A stretch of DNA of 5,421 nucleotides, taken from positions 1-5,421 of the forward strand of contig JAOTUP010000174.1 in the NCBI GenBank assembly GCA_029863825.1, given 5' to 3'. The position numbers were made by a program, and so were the translations under genes. The DNA comes from Acidobacteriota bacterium (GTDB lineage Bacteria > Acidobacteriota > Thermoanaerobaculia > Multivoradales > JAHEKO01). The notes beneath the pieces are model-generated. The model did not search any database, was not told the origin of the DNA, and saw nothing but the letters and a program-made list of their open reading frames with translations. Positions 1 to 5,387 of the stretch are shown here, piece by piece. Within the stretch, counting starts at the first letter, position 1. Every line of letters begins with the position of its first letter.

Positions 1-884
1 GGCTCGACAAAGCTGAAGCCCGCCTGATCGGCACGATAACGATTCCACTTCACGGAAAGCTCATGGCCGTCCGCCAAGCGGCGACCAAAATACGCCGACA
101 GACTGTCGTCCTCGATGCCGCTGTCGCCAACCTGCGGGCCCTCGCTCAGTCGAATCTCGCCGAAAGTCCCAGAGGCCGCCTCGTAGTCATCGGCGTCGCG
201 AGAGGACAGCCCGAGCCGGAAGGAACTGTTGTCGAACCTCCCCTCGAGGGAGCCATTGACGCGCACCGCATCTCCAGCACTTCCGTATCGTGCACCCACA
301 TCTCCGCCGACTGCAGAGCCCTGCCGGTACGCAGGTACGCGGGTAATCAGGTTGAGTACGCCGCCAATCGCGTCACTCCCGTAGAGAACCGAGGCAGGTC
401 CGCGGACGACCTCCATCGACTGCACGCTGTCCATGTCCACGAGGCCGGGAATCTCGCCGAAATCGGTCTGCCGGCGCGCATTGTTCATGCGCAGGCCGTT
501 CTCCAGGAACAGCACTCGCAGACCGCGCTGGCCGCGGATCACCGGCCGCGCCTGATTCGGGCCCACGCCGTTGACATCGACACCCGGCTCGTCGCGGAGA
601 AGATCGGCAGGATTGTCCGGCATCCGCTCTTCGATCTCTTCTATGCCGAGCACGGTCACCGGCGTCGAGACCTCGAATGCATCCACCGAGCTCCCGGTCG
701 CGGTGACCGTCGTCGCGGCAAAGAACGAGGTCATCTCGCCGTCCTTTTCCTTCCTTGCTTCGTTGTCTCCGGCGGCAGTCGCTTCTTCAGTCTCCGCAAC
801 GCCGTTCTCTTCTTCCTGGGCCGCTGCCGCCAACGGGATGACGGCGAGACCGAGAAGCACGATTGATATCCACACTTTATTCAT
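1..884 (-). CDS. TonB-dependent outer-membrane receptor, N-terminal part (signal peptide, plug domain, start of barrel); truncated by window edge
   Basis: Reading leftward from the ATG at 884 gives 294 uninterrupted codons that run off the window, so only the N-terminal part is present. Residues 1-22 (MNKVWISIVLLGLAVIPLAA...) are a Sec signal peptide, with likely cleavage in AAAQ. Residues 23-52 form an acidic linker, and TTVTATGS at 58-65 resembles a TonB box. Residues about 70-182 are a plug domain with family hallmarks: VIRGQRGLRVLFLENG (115-130), VVRGPASVLYGSDAIGG (159-175), then VLNLIT. From about 190 alternating polar/apolar stretches look like the first barrel strands. Such receptors import ligands across the outer membrane using TonB-ExbBD. 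Haem or haemoprotein as ligand is inferred from the HugZ-like gene in the same transcription unit and from the overall look of the plug; a siderophore is the alternative. The start overlaps the upstream gene's stop in ATGA (881-884), and GGGAG at 892-896 lies 7 nt upstream. The family call is secure; the ligand is not. Confidence 0.95.
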   Translation of the reverse strand, partial: MNKVWISIVLLGLAVIPLAAAAQEEENGVAETEEATAAGDNEARKEKDGEMTSFFAATTVTATGSSVDAFEVSTPVTVLGIEEIEERMPDNPADLLRDEPGVDVNGVGPNQARPVIRGQRGLRVLFLENGLRMNNARRQTDFGEIPGLVDMDSVQSMEVVRGPASVLYGSDAIGGVLNLITRVPAYRQGSAVGGDVGARYGSAGDAVRVNGSLEGRFDNSSFRLGLSSRDADDYEAASGTFGEIRLSEGPQVGDSGIEDDSLSAYFGRRLADGHELSVKWNRYRADQAGFSFVE

Positions 885-1627
885 GAAAGTTCTCCCGACG
901 ACACTTCAGCGCGAAGTGTCCCGACAGTAGGTAGTGAGCGGGACTGCCGGCCCGCAATGTTGAGCCGATAACCGGCAAAAATAATGAGGAGACCGAGAAG
1001 CTCGGTCACATAGAGGACTTCGACGAATCCGGCGCGGGTCATCGCGCCGCCAATTCCAGGCAGCAAAGCGCCTACCGCGATCAGGATATTGCCGAGGTAT
1101 CGATTCTGAAGCGCCTCAGTGCGGCGAAATCGCCAGGCGGACACGAGGGCACCGCCCACGAGGAACGCCACCGAGTACAAATTGATGAACGGGCTGATCA
1201 ATCGAACCCAACGCCACTCGATCACACGACCGGAAAGACGATGCGCCTCTGATAAGCCGATATCCAATGGCGTCAAGAAGACGAACACCGACGCCACGGC
1301 GATCACTGCACTTACGATCAGCGCCGAGCGGTGAGCGAAGCGCCGGTTCATGAGGAAGTAGATCGAGCCCTGAGCGAGGGGATAGCCACCGAGGAATGCT
1401 CCTGCTACGTACCACAGGCGGAAGACCACGGGCTGCCATCCGAAAATGCTGGTGAACGCCTCGGTGAAGGTACCCAGGCCGTATGTCGCCATGCCGATGC
1501 CCCACCAAAGCAAGTGGAGGCCTCTCCCCTTGCTTTGCCAGCGGCTGAACAACTCGTAGCAAAAATAGACGGCGCAGACTGTCGTCACCGCCGGCAGCAA
1601 CAAAACCATCTCGTGTAGCTGTTCCAT
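881..1627 (-). CDS. Seven-helix integral membrane protein of unknown family
   Basis: The product is 248 residues with about seven hydrophobic segments: roughly 7-28, 39-60, 67-92, 101-120, 138-165, 178-198 and 203-224. It ends in a short polar tail. Short basic loops (RRF near 95, RFRR near 167) and many aromatic/Gly residues (WWGIG, FRLWYVAGAFLGG, PLAQGSIYFLM) mark it as an inner-membrane protein, with no extramembrane domain. I do not recognise a named family. I chose the ATG at 1627 because GGAGGCGAGG lies immediately before it; the in-frame TTG at 1669 has no such site and would add a polar, non-membrane leader. Its stop overlaps the receptor start in ATGA, so the two are probably translationally coupled. 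This points to a role in the same uptake process, perhaps permease or energy coupling, but that is inference from position only. It lies 142 bp downstream of the small membrane gene. Confidence 0.85.
   Translation of the reverse strand: MEQLHEMVLLLPAVTTVCAVYFCYELFSRWQSKGRGLHLLWWGIGMATYGLGTFTEAFTSIFGWQPVVFRLWYVAGAFLGGYPLAQGSIYFLMNRRFAHRSALIVSAVIAVASVFVFLTPLDIGLSEAHRLSGRVIEWRWVRLISPFINLYSVAFLVGGALVSAWRFRRTEALQNRYLGNILIAVGALLPGIGGAMTRAGFVEVLYVTELLGLLIIFAGYRLNIAGRQSRSLPTVGTLRAEVSSGELS
900..920 (-). other. Hairpin just upstream of the receptor's ribosome binding site
   Basis: GACACTTC (900-907) and GAAGTGTC (913-920) form a perfect 8-bp stem with a 5-nt loop, inside the last codons of the seven-helix gene. 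It ends 3 nt upstream of GGGAG (892-896), the receptor's Shine-Dalgarno. It is well placed to affect re-initiation or coupled translation of the receptor, but the role is inferred. Confidence 0.45.
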
Positions 1628-1629
1628 TT

Positions 1630-1639
1630 CCTCGCCTCC
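1630..1639 (-). promoter_or_regulatory. Ribosome binding site of the seven-helix membrane gene (GGAGGCGAGG)
   Basis: GGAGGCGAGG on the minus strand places GGAGG 7 nt before the ATG at 1627. It fixes the start there rather than at the in-frame TTG at 1669. It shows that this gene can be initiated independently, unlike its neighbours, which overlap the preceding stop. Confidence 0.7.
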
Positions 1640-1687
1640 GTACACCTCGTCTCCCGCCACGCAGTGCAAACATGGTTCGCACCGCTC

Positions 1688-1750
1688 GATTGCCGTCGCC
1701 CCGCTCCCACCACGGCTCTCGTGGCGGGCCTGGCAACGGCTCGCAATGAC
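1688..1750 (-). repeat. REP-like imperfect palindromic intergenic element
   Basis: In the 142-bp gap between the two membrane genes the minus strand starts with GTCATTGCGAGC (1750-1739) and ends with GCGACGGCAATC (1699-1688). These arms resemble the ends of dispersed intergenic repeats of the GTCATTGCGAGC...GCGAAGCAATC type that I recall from many bacterial genomes. Between them is a strong hairpin (1706-1728) with a 9-bp stem, including one G-U pair, and a 5-nt loop. A second small dyad, ACTGG/CCAGT (1749-1763), touches the edge. The assignment to a repeat family is from memory and needs a whole-genome search. Confidence 0.45.
1706..1728 (-). other. Strong RNA hairpin between the two membrane-protein genes
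   Basis: In the minus-strand transcript CCCGCCACG (1728-1720) pairs with CGUGGUGGG (1714-1706) around the loop AGAGC, giving nine pairs including one G-U. No U-run follows, so it is not a typical intrinsic terminator. It may stabilise mRNA 3' ends or set different expression of the two halves of the operon. Confidence 0.5.
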
Positions 1751-1769
1751 TGGTTATCCCAGTGCGGTG

Positions 1770-2273
1770 TCAGCCCGGCGGCGCTCGGGGTCCGGACGAC
1801 GAGAGGAGATCGGGACAGGGAACACGCTTCGGCACTGCGCCGGCAGCAAGCAGCCACCGCAGAGGCGGCCTCCACGGCGGTCTCGAGCGGGAGATGCCGC
1901 CGACCGTCTGCAGGAGAGCGAACCCGACCAAAACGCCCAGCGGCGCCAGGACCAGTAGGTTCCTGTCGACCGGCAGTCCCGGTGAATCGCCGTCGCCGGG
2001 AACGGCGGCCAAGGCGTGCAGAATGAGAACCAGAAGCCACAGCGTCAGCGCGCCTCGGCCTCTGAAGAGAGATGCATTGCTGCGGTGGAGTCGGAGCAAG
2101 CCCAGCAGGAGAATCAGGCCGATCGCCCACTCCGCGGCGACTCCGGGATCGAGCACGCTTCCATCGGCAACCCGTCCCCAGAGCAACTGGAGATGGAAGA
2201 GAGTCAGCAGAACCGACAGACCACCGATGATGACGCGCATCAGGCGAGCGGGTCTCGTAGCGGCCAGATTCAT
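1770..2273 (-). CDS. Small four-helix membrane protein of unknown family
   Basis: The product is 167 residues with four hydrophobic segments at about 12-33 (RVIIGGLSVLLTLFHLQLLWG), 46-63 (AEWAIGLILLLGLLRL), 75-92 (ALTLWLLVLILHALAAV) and 104-126 (NLLVLAPLGVLVGFALLQT). A Pro/Arg-rich tail follows from about 129 and looks poorly structured. His residues lie within segments 1 and 3 (H27, H86), which could matter if haem or metal is handled, but this is speculative. The ATG at 2273 overlaps the TGA of the HugZ-like gene (ATGA, 2270-2273). The only Shine-Dalgarno-like GGAG (2286-2289) is 12 nt away, so translation probably depends on coupling. The frame is supported by the overlap and the regular hydrophobic pattern; competing frames give Arg/Pro/Ser-rich nonsense. 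I do not recognise the family and assign no function. The unusual C-terminal tail may hint at relaxed constraint there. Confidence 0.75.
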   Translation of the reverse strand: MNLAATRPARLMRVIIGGLSVLLTLFHLQLLWGRVADGSVLDPGVAAEWAIGLILLLGLLRLHRSNASLFRGRGALTLWLLVLILHALAAVPGDGDSPGLPVDRNLLVLAPLGVLVGFALLQTVGGISRSRPPWRPPLRWLLAAGAVPKRVPCPDLLSSSGPRAPPG

Positions 2274-2809
2274 GATGAATCGCCACTCCGTTCCTTGCCA
2301 CCGCCCTCGACCGCGCTCTCCTGCCCGACCGCGGCAGCGCCCTCGAGCGCCTGCTTGATGGTTCCGGCCGTGAGATTGGCCGTCCGGGCAAAGCCGGCGA
2401 CGAGCCGCCCATTCTCTACGACCAGCTCGATGAGCCGGAAGTCGGCGAGCGAGAAGGTCACACGGCCGGTGGGCAGTTGCTCCAGATACGTGCTCCGAGC
2501 GGCCGCGTAGTCGTCACTCGCCGGCGCCAGAACGCGGACTGTTCCAGTCAAAGTCAGGCGGGAAATCTGGAATGGGTCGTCGTCCGGCGCGTCGGCAGCC
2601 TGAATCAGCGCGCTGAAGCGCGCCCCGTCGTTGAGGCCCCGACTATGGCGAGCAAGGCTCGAAGCATGTATCAAGAGAGACGCCGTGTCGGCCCGCACGG
2701 CGAAAGGCAATTGGCTGACGAAGGGCTCCCCGTCGATGAGCAGCGACAGCGCCAGCACCCGTCGCCGGACGAGAAGATTCCTCACGAGATCAAGATCCGC
2801 CACATCCAT
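2270..2809 (-). CDS. HugZ/HutZ-like FMN-binding split-barrel protein (pyridoxamine 5'-phosphate oxidase superfamily)
   Basis: The product is 179 residues, the usual size of single-domain HutZ-type proteins. It shows the pattern of the PPOX/HugZ split barrel: an N-terminal helix and strand with RRRVLALSLLIDGEPFVSQL (15-34), then LLIHASSLARHSRGL (45-59), the dimer-core ARFSALIQ (63-70), DPFQISRLTLTGTVR (78-92), RVTFSLADFRLIEL (116-129) and GRLVAGFARTANLT (134-147). HugZ/HutZ proteins bind and degrade haem in the cytoplasm; other superfamily members are flavin-dependent oxidoreductases. The start at 2809 is chosen because homology-like sequence begins there and GGAGGCAAGG precedes it (2819-2828). 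An in-frame upstream extension to 3052 is Gly/Arg-rich and unlike protein. The gene heads a transcription unit ending in a TonB receptor and overlaps the next gene by ATGA. Only H48 and H55 are present and the C-terminal half has no His, so the haem ligand described for HutZ (a C-terminal His) seems absent. The superfamily call is firm; haem degradation is uncertain. Confidence 0.85.
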   Translation of the reverse strand: MDVADLDLVRNLLVRRRVLALSLLIDGEPFVSQLPFAVRADTASLLIHASSLARHSRGLNDGARFSALIQAADAPDDDPFQISRLTLTGTVRVLAPASDDYAAARSTYLEQLPTGRVTFSLADFRLIELVVENGRLVAGFARTANLTAGTIKQALEGAAAVGQESAVEGGGKERSGDSS

Positions 2810-2818
2810 CTTGTTGTA

Positions 2819-2828
2819 CCTTGCCTCC
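2819..2828 (-). promoter_or_regulatory. Ribosome binding site of the HugZ-like gene (GGAGGCAAGG)
   Basis: GGAGGCAAGG on the minus strand places AAGG 9 nt and GGAGG 14 nt before the ATG at 2809. It decides that start over the in-frame extension beginning at 3052. The near-identical GGAGGCGAGG precedes the seven-helix gene. Confidence 0.6.
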
Positions 2829-2880
2829 GAGCGCGCTGCGCCGACTCCGGCGCCTCCCTGCGACCCGGATTCCCTTGCGC

Positions 2881-2895
2881 GTGAGTTTACCTCAC
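2881..2895. repeat. Inverted repeat GTGAG-N5-CTCAC in the HugZ-operon leader
   Basis: A perfect 5-bp inverted repeat (2881-2885 with 2891-2895) with a 5-bp AT-rich centre, TTTAC. It lies just downstream of the predicted transcription start and 72 bp upstream of the HugZ-like start codon. It could be a dimeric repressor operator or a small RNA hairpin. The repeat is short, so chance is a real alternative. Confidence 0.3.
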
Positions 2896-2911
2896 CCTCG
2901 CACCCATCTGT

Positions 2912-2917
2912 ATTGTA
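2912..2917 (-). promoter_or_regulatory. Candidate -10 element (TACAAT) for the HugZ-like operon
   Basis: On the minus strand TACAAT matches the sigma-70 -10 consensus at five of six positions and stands out in a GC-rich context. Transcription would start near 2905, leaving a 5' leader of about 95 nt before the ATG at 2809. No TTGACA-like -35 is present at 16-18 nt; that site is filled by a run of eight G (plus-strand C, 2934-2941), so an activator or a different sigma factor may be needed. Confidence 0.4.
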
Positions 2918-2933
2918 ACTCAAACGACCACCT

Positions 2934-2941
2934 CCCCCCCC
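2934..2941. repeat. Homopolymer tract, C8 on plus / G8 on minus
   Basis: Eight consecutive C on the plus strand, seen directly. Sixteen bases separate it from the candidate minus-strand -10, so it occupies the -35 position of the presumed HugZ-operon promoter. Such tracts can change length by slipped-strand replication, and in some pathogens they switch iron-receptor promoters. Whether this one varies is not known. Confidence 0.6.
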
Positions 2942-3235
2942 ACCCACCTGCGCACACCGATACCTGCCCGCAGGGGTGGGGCACGACGCTCGGCCGGGCC
3001 AGGCGACCGCCACACTCGAGCGCGGCCCGCATCTTCCAGGATGCCCACTCACGAGCCATCACGAGGGCTCGAAGCAACCCGCTCTCCCCGCCCCCACCAC
3101 CGCTCGCCGTCAACGCAACTGCACGCGGGCCGCGAGGGGCATCCCTCCTTGGCATCGGACCAGACCACCTCGATCTGTGTCTGAATGGCACCCTTCGAAA
3201 TCGGACACGGGGCCTCACTCGAGGGCACATGCGCT

Positions 3236-3241
3236 TATACT
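3236..3241 (+). promoter_or_regulatory. Candidate -10 element (TATACT) for the terC-like gene
   Basis: TATACT matches the -10 consensus at five of six positions and is the most AT-rich short stretch near the gene. Transcription from about 3248 would give a 5' leader of about 25 nt, ending in AGGAG (3260-3264). No good -35 is visible 16-18 nt upstream (CCTCAC at 3213-3218), so the call is tentative. Confidence 0.35.
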
Positions 3242-3272
3242 CCGCTTTCGACAGCCAGCAGGAGACGTCTCT

Positions 3273-4034
3273 ATGAGTTGGATCACCGACCCCGAGGCAT
3301 GGATCGCGCTTATTACGCTCACCAGTCTCGAGATTGTCCTCGGAATCGACAACATCATCTTCATCTCGATCCTCACCGGCAAGCTTCCCGCCCATCAGCG
3401 CCCCAAGGGCAGGACCATCGGCCTCGCTCTGGCGATGATCATGCGCATTCTGCTACTTCTCTCAATTGCATGGATCATCCGTCTGACACAGCCGCTGTTC
3501 TCGGTTTTTGGCCACGACATCTCGGGCCGCGATCTCATTCTCATCGCCGGCGGCCTGTTTCTTCTCGCCAAGAGCACACATGAAATCCACAACAAGCTCG
3601 AAGGTGAATCAGGATCCAAGTCCGAGCGCATCGCAACGTCGTTTCATGCCGTTCTCATCCAGATCATGCTGCTCGATATCGTCTTTTCTCTCGACTCTGT
3701 GATCACAGCCGTAGGCATGGTCAACGAGATCGCGATCATGGTCCTGGCTGTCGTCATCGCGGTGGCCTTCATGATGTTCTTCGCCAAGTCGATCGGCGAC
3801 TTCGTCGAGGGCCACCCGACCATCAAGATCCTCGCTTTGAGCTTTCTGCTGCTCATCGGCACTGCTCTCATCGCCGACGGTCTGGGGCTCCACATTCCCA
3901 AGGGCTACATCTACTTCGCGATGGGATTCTCTGTATTCGTCGAAATGCTCAATCTGAGAATGCGGCGGCGCCGGCGAGCGCCGGTCAGGCTCCGCGAACC
4001 TTTCGTTGACGATGGAAAAGCCGAAACCTCGTGA
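3273..4034 (+). CDS. TerC family integral membrane protein, YgdQ-like
   Basis: The product is 253 residues, close to the length of E. coli YgdQ, whose sequence it follows almost throughout as I recall it. The two TerC signature segments are intact: LEIVLGIDNIIFISI (19-33, with E20, D26 and N27) and LLDIVFSLDSVITAVGM (133-149, with D135, D141 and S142). Acidic residues inside these helices are thought to handle divalent metal. About seven hydrophobic segments are visible, and the protein ends in an Arg-rich tail (RMRRRRR from 229), likely cytoplasmic. Characterised relatives export manganese or supply metal to exported enzymes; the ion is not known for YgdQ-type members. The start at 3273 is set by AGGAG 8 nt upstream and by family alignment beginning MSWITDPEAW; an in-frame extension to 2976 is non-protein-like. 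It is transcribed away from the HugZ-like operon and converges on the diguanylate cyclase. The family assignment is very secure. Confidence 0.95.
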   Translation: MSWITDPEAWIALITLTSLEIVLGIDNIIFISILTGKLPAHQRPKGRTIGLALAMIMRILLLLSIAWIIRLTQPLFSVFGHDISGRDLILIAGGLFLLAKSTHEIHNKLEGESGSKSERIATSFHAVLIQIMLLDIVFSLDSVITAVGMVNEIAIMVLAVVIAVAFMMFFAKSIGDFVEGHPTIKILALSFLLLIGTALIADGLGLHIPKGYIYFAMGFSVFVEMLNLRMRRRRRAPVRLREPFVDDGKAETS

Positions 4035-4078
4035 AGACGCCAACCGGCGCCCTCATCGGCGACACGCTGACCGGCGCT

Positions 4079-4094
4079 GCCGACACTTGTCGGC
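4079..4094. terminator. Hairpin between convergent genes, possible bidirectional terminator
   Basis: GCCGAC (4079-4084) and GTCGGC (4089-4094) form a perfect 6-bp GC-rich stem with the loop ACTT. It lies in the 108-bp gap between the converging terC-like and diguanylate cyclase genes, 45 bp after the first stop. No T-run flanks it on either strand, so it is at best a weak or Rho-assisted terminator. Nothing else was found in this gap. Confidence 0.35.
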
Positions 4095-4142
4095 TACGTC
4101 ATGCAGTAGATGGCCGTCGCGACCGTCAGCACGACGGCGGGC

Positions 4143-5387
4143 TCAACTCTCTGCAACCGACTCCGTCGGCCCTCTCTTCGACGCGGTAAAGACGCGATTG
4201 CGGCCGCTCTGTTTGGCCCGGTAGAGCGCTTCGTCGGCGGCCTGCACAAGATCCACACTGCGCTTGCCGTCCGTCGGATACGTAGCAACGCCGCCGCTGA
4301 TCGTCAATCGACCCAGAGGCTGGGTTTCGCCATTGGGAAAGTCGTGCTGTTCGACCACCTGGCGCAGCTTCTGGGCCGCCACCAGCGCTTCGCTCTCGCC
4401 GCGCCCGGCGAGAATGAGCATGAACTCCTCGCCACCGAAGCGGCCGAAGATATCGTCCGTACGGATGTAATCCGACAGCAGCATCGTAAGGGTCCGTAGA
4501 ACATCGTCTCCCGCCAGATGCCCGTTGCTGTCGTTGTAGTTCTTGAAGTGATCGATATCGAACAGGAACACCGAGATGGGCTCGCGGCGGCGCTCGGCGT
4601 CGAACAGGAGCTCACCGAGCTTGAAGTTCAGTACCCGCTTGTTGAAGATGCCGGTCAGGGAGTCGACGTCGGCCGCCGACTTCACCCGCAGGAAAGCCGA
4701 CACGCTGTGCAAGGTCAGGCTGCCCACATGCGTGACAAGACGCAGAATCTCTTTGGCCTGACCGGGCATTTGGTGAATCCCGGATAGAGCAACCAAACCG
4801 AAGGTCCGCTCTTCGAGGGCCAGAGGAGCCACCAACTCGGGTGTAAAGTCCGGCATGCTCGTCGCAGCGAGCTGAGGCGACCGCTGCCTTTCGCTCTCGA
4901 TGTCGGCACGATCCATGATCCGCTGGGTCTGCGCCACGAATCCGAGCTCTCCCTCGGTCAAGGGCACTCGGATACCTGGTGTAATGCGGTCGCCGTCGGG
5001 GAACACTGCCGCCACCACCAAAGCTTCTTCCCCGCCTGTTTGACTCCGCAGAATGACCACCGCGCGTTCGGCGCGAAACACCTGGGCGAGAGTTCTTACA
5101 AGCACTTTCGGAACGTCCCGATATCGCTTCTGACTGCTCAGCTCACGAGTAAGACCGGGAAACTCGCGGACGAAGCGGGTCATGAACTGCTGTTCCGCCT
5201 CCACACGTCGCAACCGCCTCGTAACGCTCCGCAGGTCGTTTTCTTTCTGCTGGACCCTGCGCTCGACGGCGCGCCGGTCGATCAGCCACCAGATCGCGAC
5301 CGCGCCGGCCAGCACAACTGCCGCCAGCGCCACGATCGCGAGGATCGTTACAGCGGACGACGGAGAGTCAGTGAAACTTCCAATCAT
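4143..5387 (-). CDS. Membrane-anchored diguanylate cyclase with GAF-like sensor and GGDEF domain
   Basis: The 414-residue product would make cyclic di-GMP from two GTP at the inner membrane. One transmembrane helix (about 12-36) is followed by a charged, probably coiled-coil linker (38-68) and a GAF-like sensor domain (about 82-235, ending in APLALEERTFGLVALSG). The GGDEF domain covers about 240-402. Its catalytic features are intact: DSLTGIFNKR (242-251), FDIDHFKNYNDSNGHLAGD (276-294, metal ligand D277) and GGEEF at the active site (318-322). The inhibitory I-site RxxD is present as RTDD (309-312), so product feedback is likely. The ligand of the GAF-like domain cannot be read from sequence. 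The ATG at 5387 is chosen because an in-frame TGA lies four codons upstream (5397-5399); only a weak GAG precedes it. The gene stands alone, convergent with the terC-like gene. Activity is well supported; the signal and target process are unknown. Confidence 0.95.
   Translation of the reverse strand: MIGSFTDSPSSAVTILAIVALAAVVLAGAVAIWWLIDRRAVERRVQQKENDLRSVTRRLRRVEAEQQFMTRFVREFPGLTRELSSQKRYRDVPKVLVRTLAQVFRAERAVVILRSQTGGEEALVVAAVFPDGDRITPGIRVPLTEGELGFVAQTQRIMDRADIESERQRSPQLAATSMPDFTPELVAPLALEERTFGLVALSGIHQMPGQAKEILRLVTHVGSLTLHSVSAFLRVKSAADVDSLTGIFNKRVLNFKLGELLFDAERRREPISVFLFDIDHFKNYNDSNGHLAGDDVLRTLTMLLSDYIRTDDIFGRFGGEEFMLILAGRGESEALVAAQKLRQVVEQHDFPNGETQPLGRLTISGGVATYPTDGKRSVDLVQAADEALYRAKQSGRNRVFTASKRGPTESVAES

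Larger units (their letters stand above)
2810..3272. promoter_or_regulatory. Divergent intergenic region between the HugZ-like operon and terC-like gene
   Basis: This 463-bp stretch has no convincing gene: all open frames through it give Pro/Arg/Ser-rich, low-complexity products. It must carry the promoters for both flanking units. It contains a candidate minus-strand -10 (2912-2917), a run of eight C (2934-2941), an inverted repeat GTGAG/CTCAC (2881-2885 and 2891-2895), two short hairpins in its middle (3029-3044 and 3052-3071), and a candidate plus-strand -10 (3236-3241). I saw no clear Fur box or known riboswitch. The length leaves room for a small RNA or an upstream regulator site that I cannot demonstrate. 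Confidence 0.6.

Noticed and set aside
63..866. Long plus-strand open frame (267 codons) and the overlapping frame 571-930
   Set aside because: Both are antisense to the TonB receptor plug domain, which has unmistakable family motifs on the minus strand. The plus-strand products are Arg/His/Ala-rich with no recognisable domain.
1628..1669. TTG start at 1669 for the seven-helix membrane protein
   Set aside because: There is no ribosome binding site before it, while the ATG at 1627 has a near-ideal one.
1585..2412. 275-codon minus-strand open frame across the two membrane-protein genes
   Set aside because: The product is Arg/Ser/Pro-rich, typical of a shifted frame in GC-rich DNA. The overlapping four-helix frame has coherent hydrophobic segments and an ATGA junction.
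2880..2945. Fur box at the presumed HugZ-operon promoter
   Set aside because: No stretch resembles the GATAATGATAATCATTATC consensus beyond chance. Regulation by another iron or haem regulator cannot be excluded.
2810..3052. In-frame N-terminal extension of the HugZ-like protein
   Set aside because: The extra 81 residues are Gly/Arg/Ser-rich and cross the intergenic region. The ATG at 2809 has a good ribosome binding site and gives the normal family length.
2976..3272. In-frame N-terminal extension of the TerC-like protein
   Set aside because: The added 99 residues are low-complexity and unlike any TerC protein. AGGAG sits 8 nt before the ATG at 3273, where family similarity begins.
3100..3272. 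Manganese riboswitch (yybP-ykoY type) before the TerC-like gene, as before some TerC genes
   Set aside because: I could not find the conserved core of that riboswitch, and the predicted leader from the -10 at 3236 is only about 25 nt.
2821..3276. Possible 151-residue gene in the intergenic region
   Set aside because: The product is Pro/Arg/His-rich with no domain, and the frame passes through both candidate promoters and the terC ribosome binding site.
3609..4043. Minus-strand open frame antisense to the TerC-like gene
   Set aside because: It is an Asp/Glu/His/Arg-rich mirror of the TerC coding frame, with no gene-like features.
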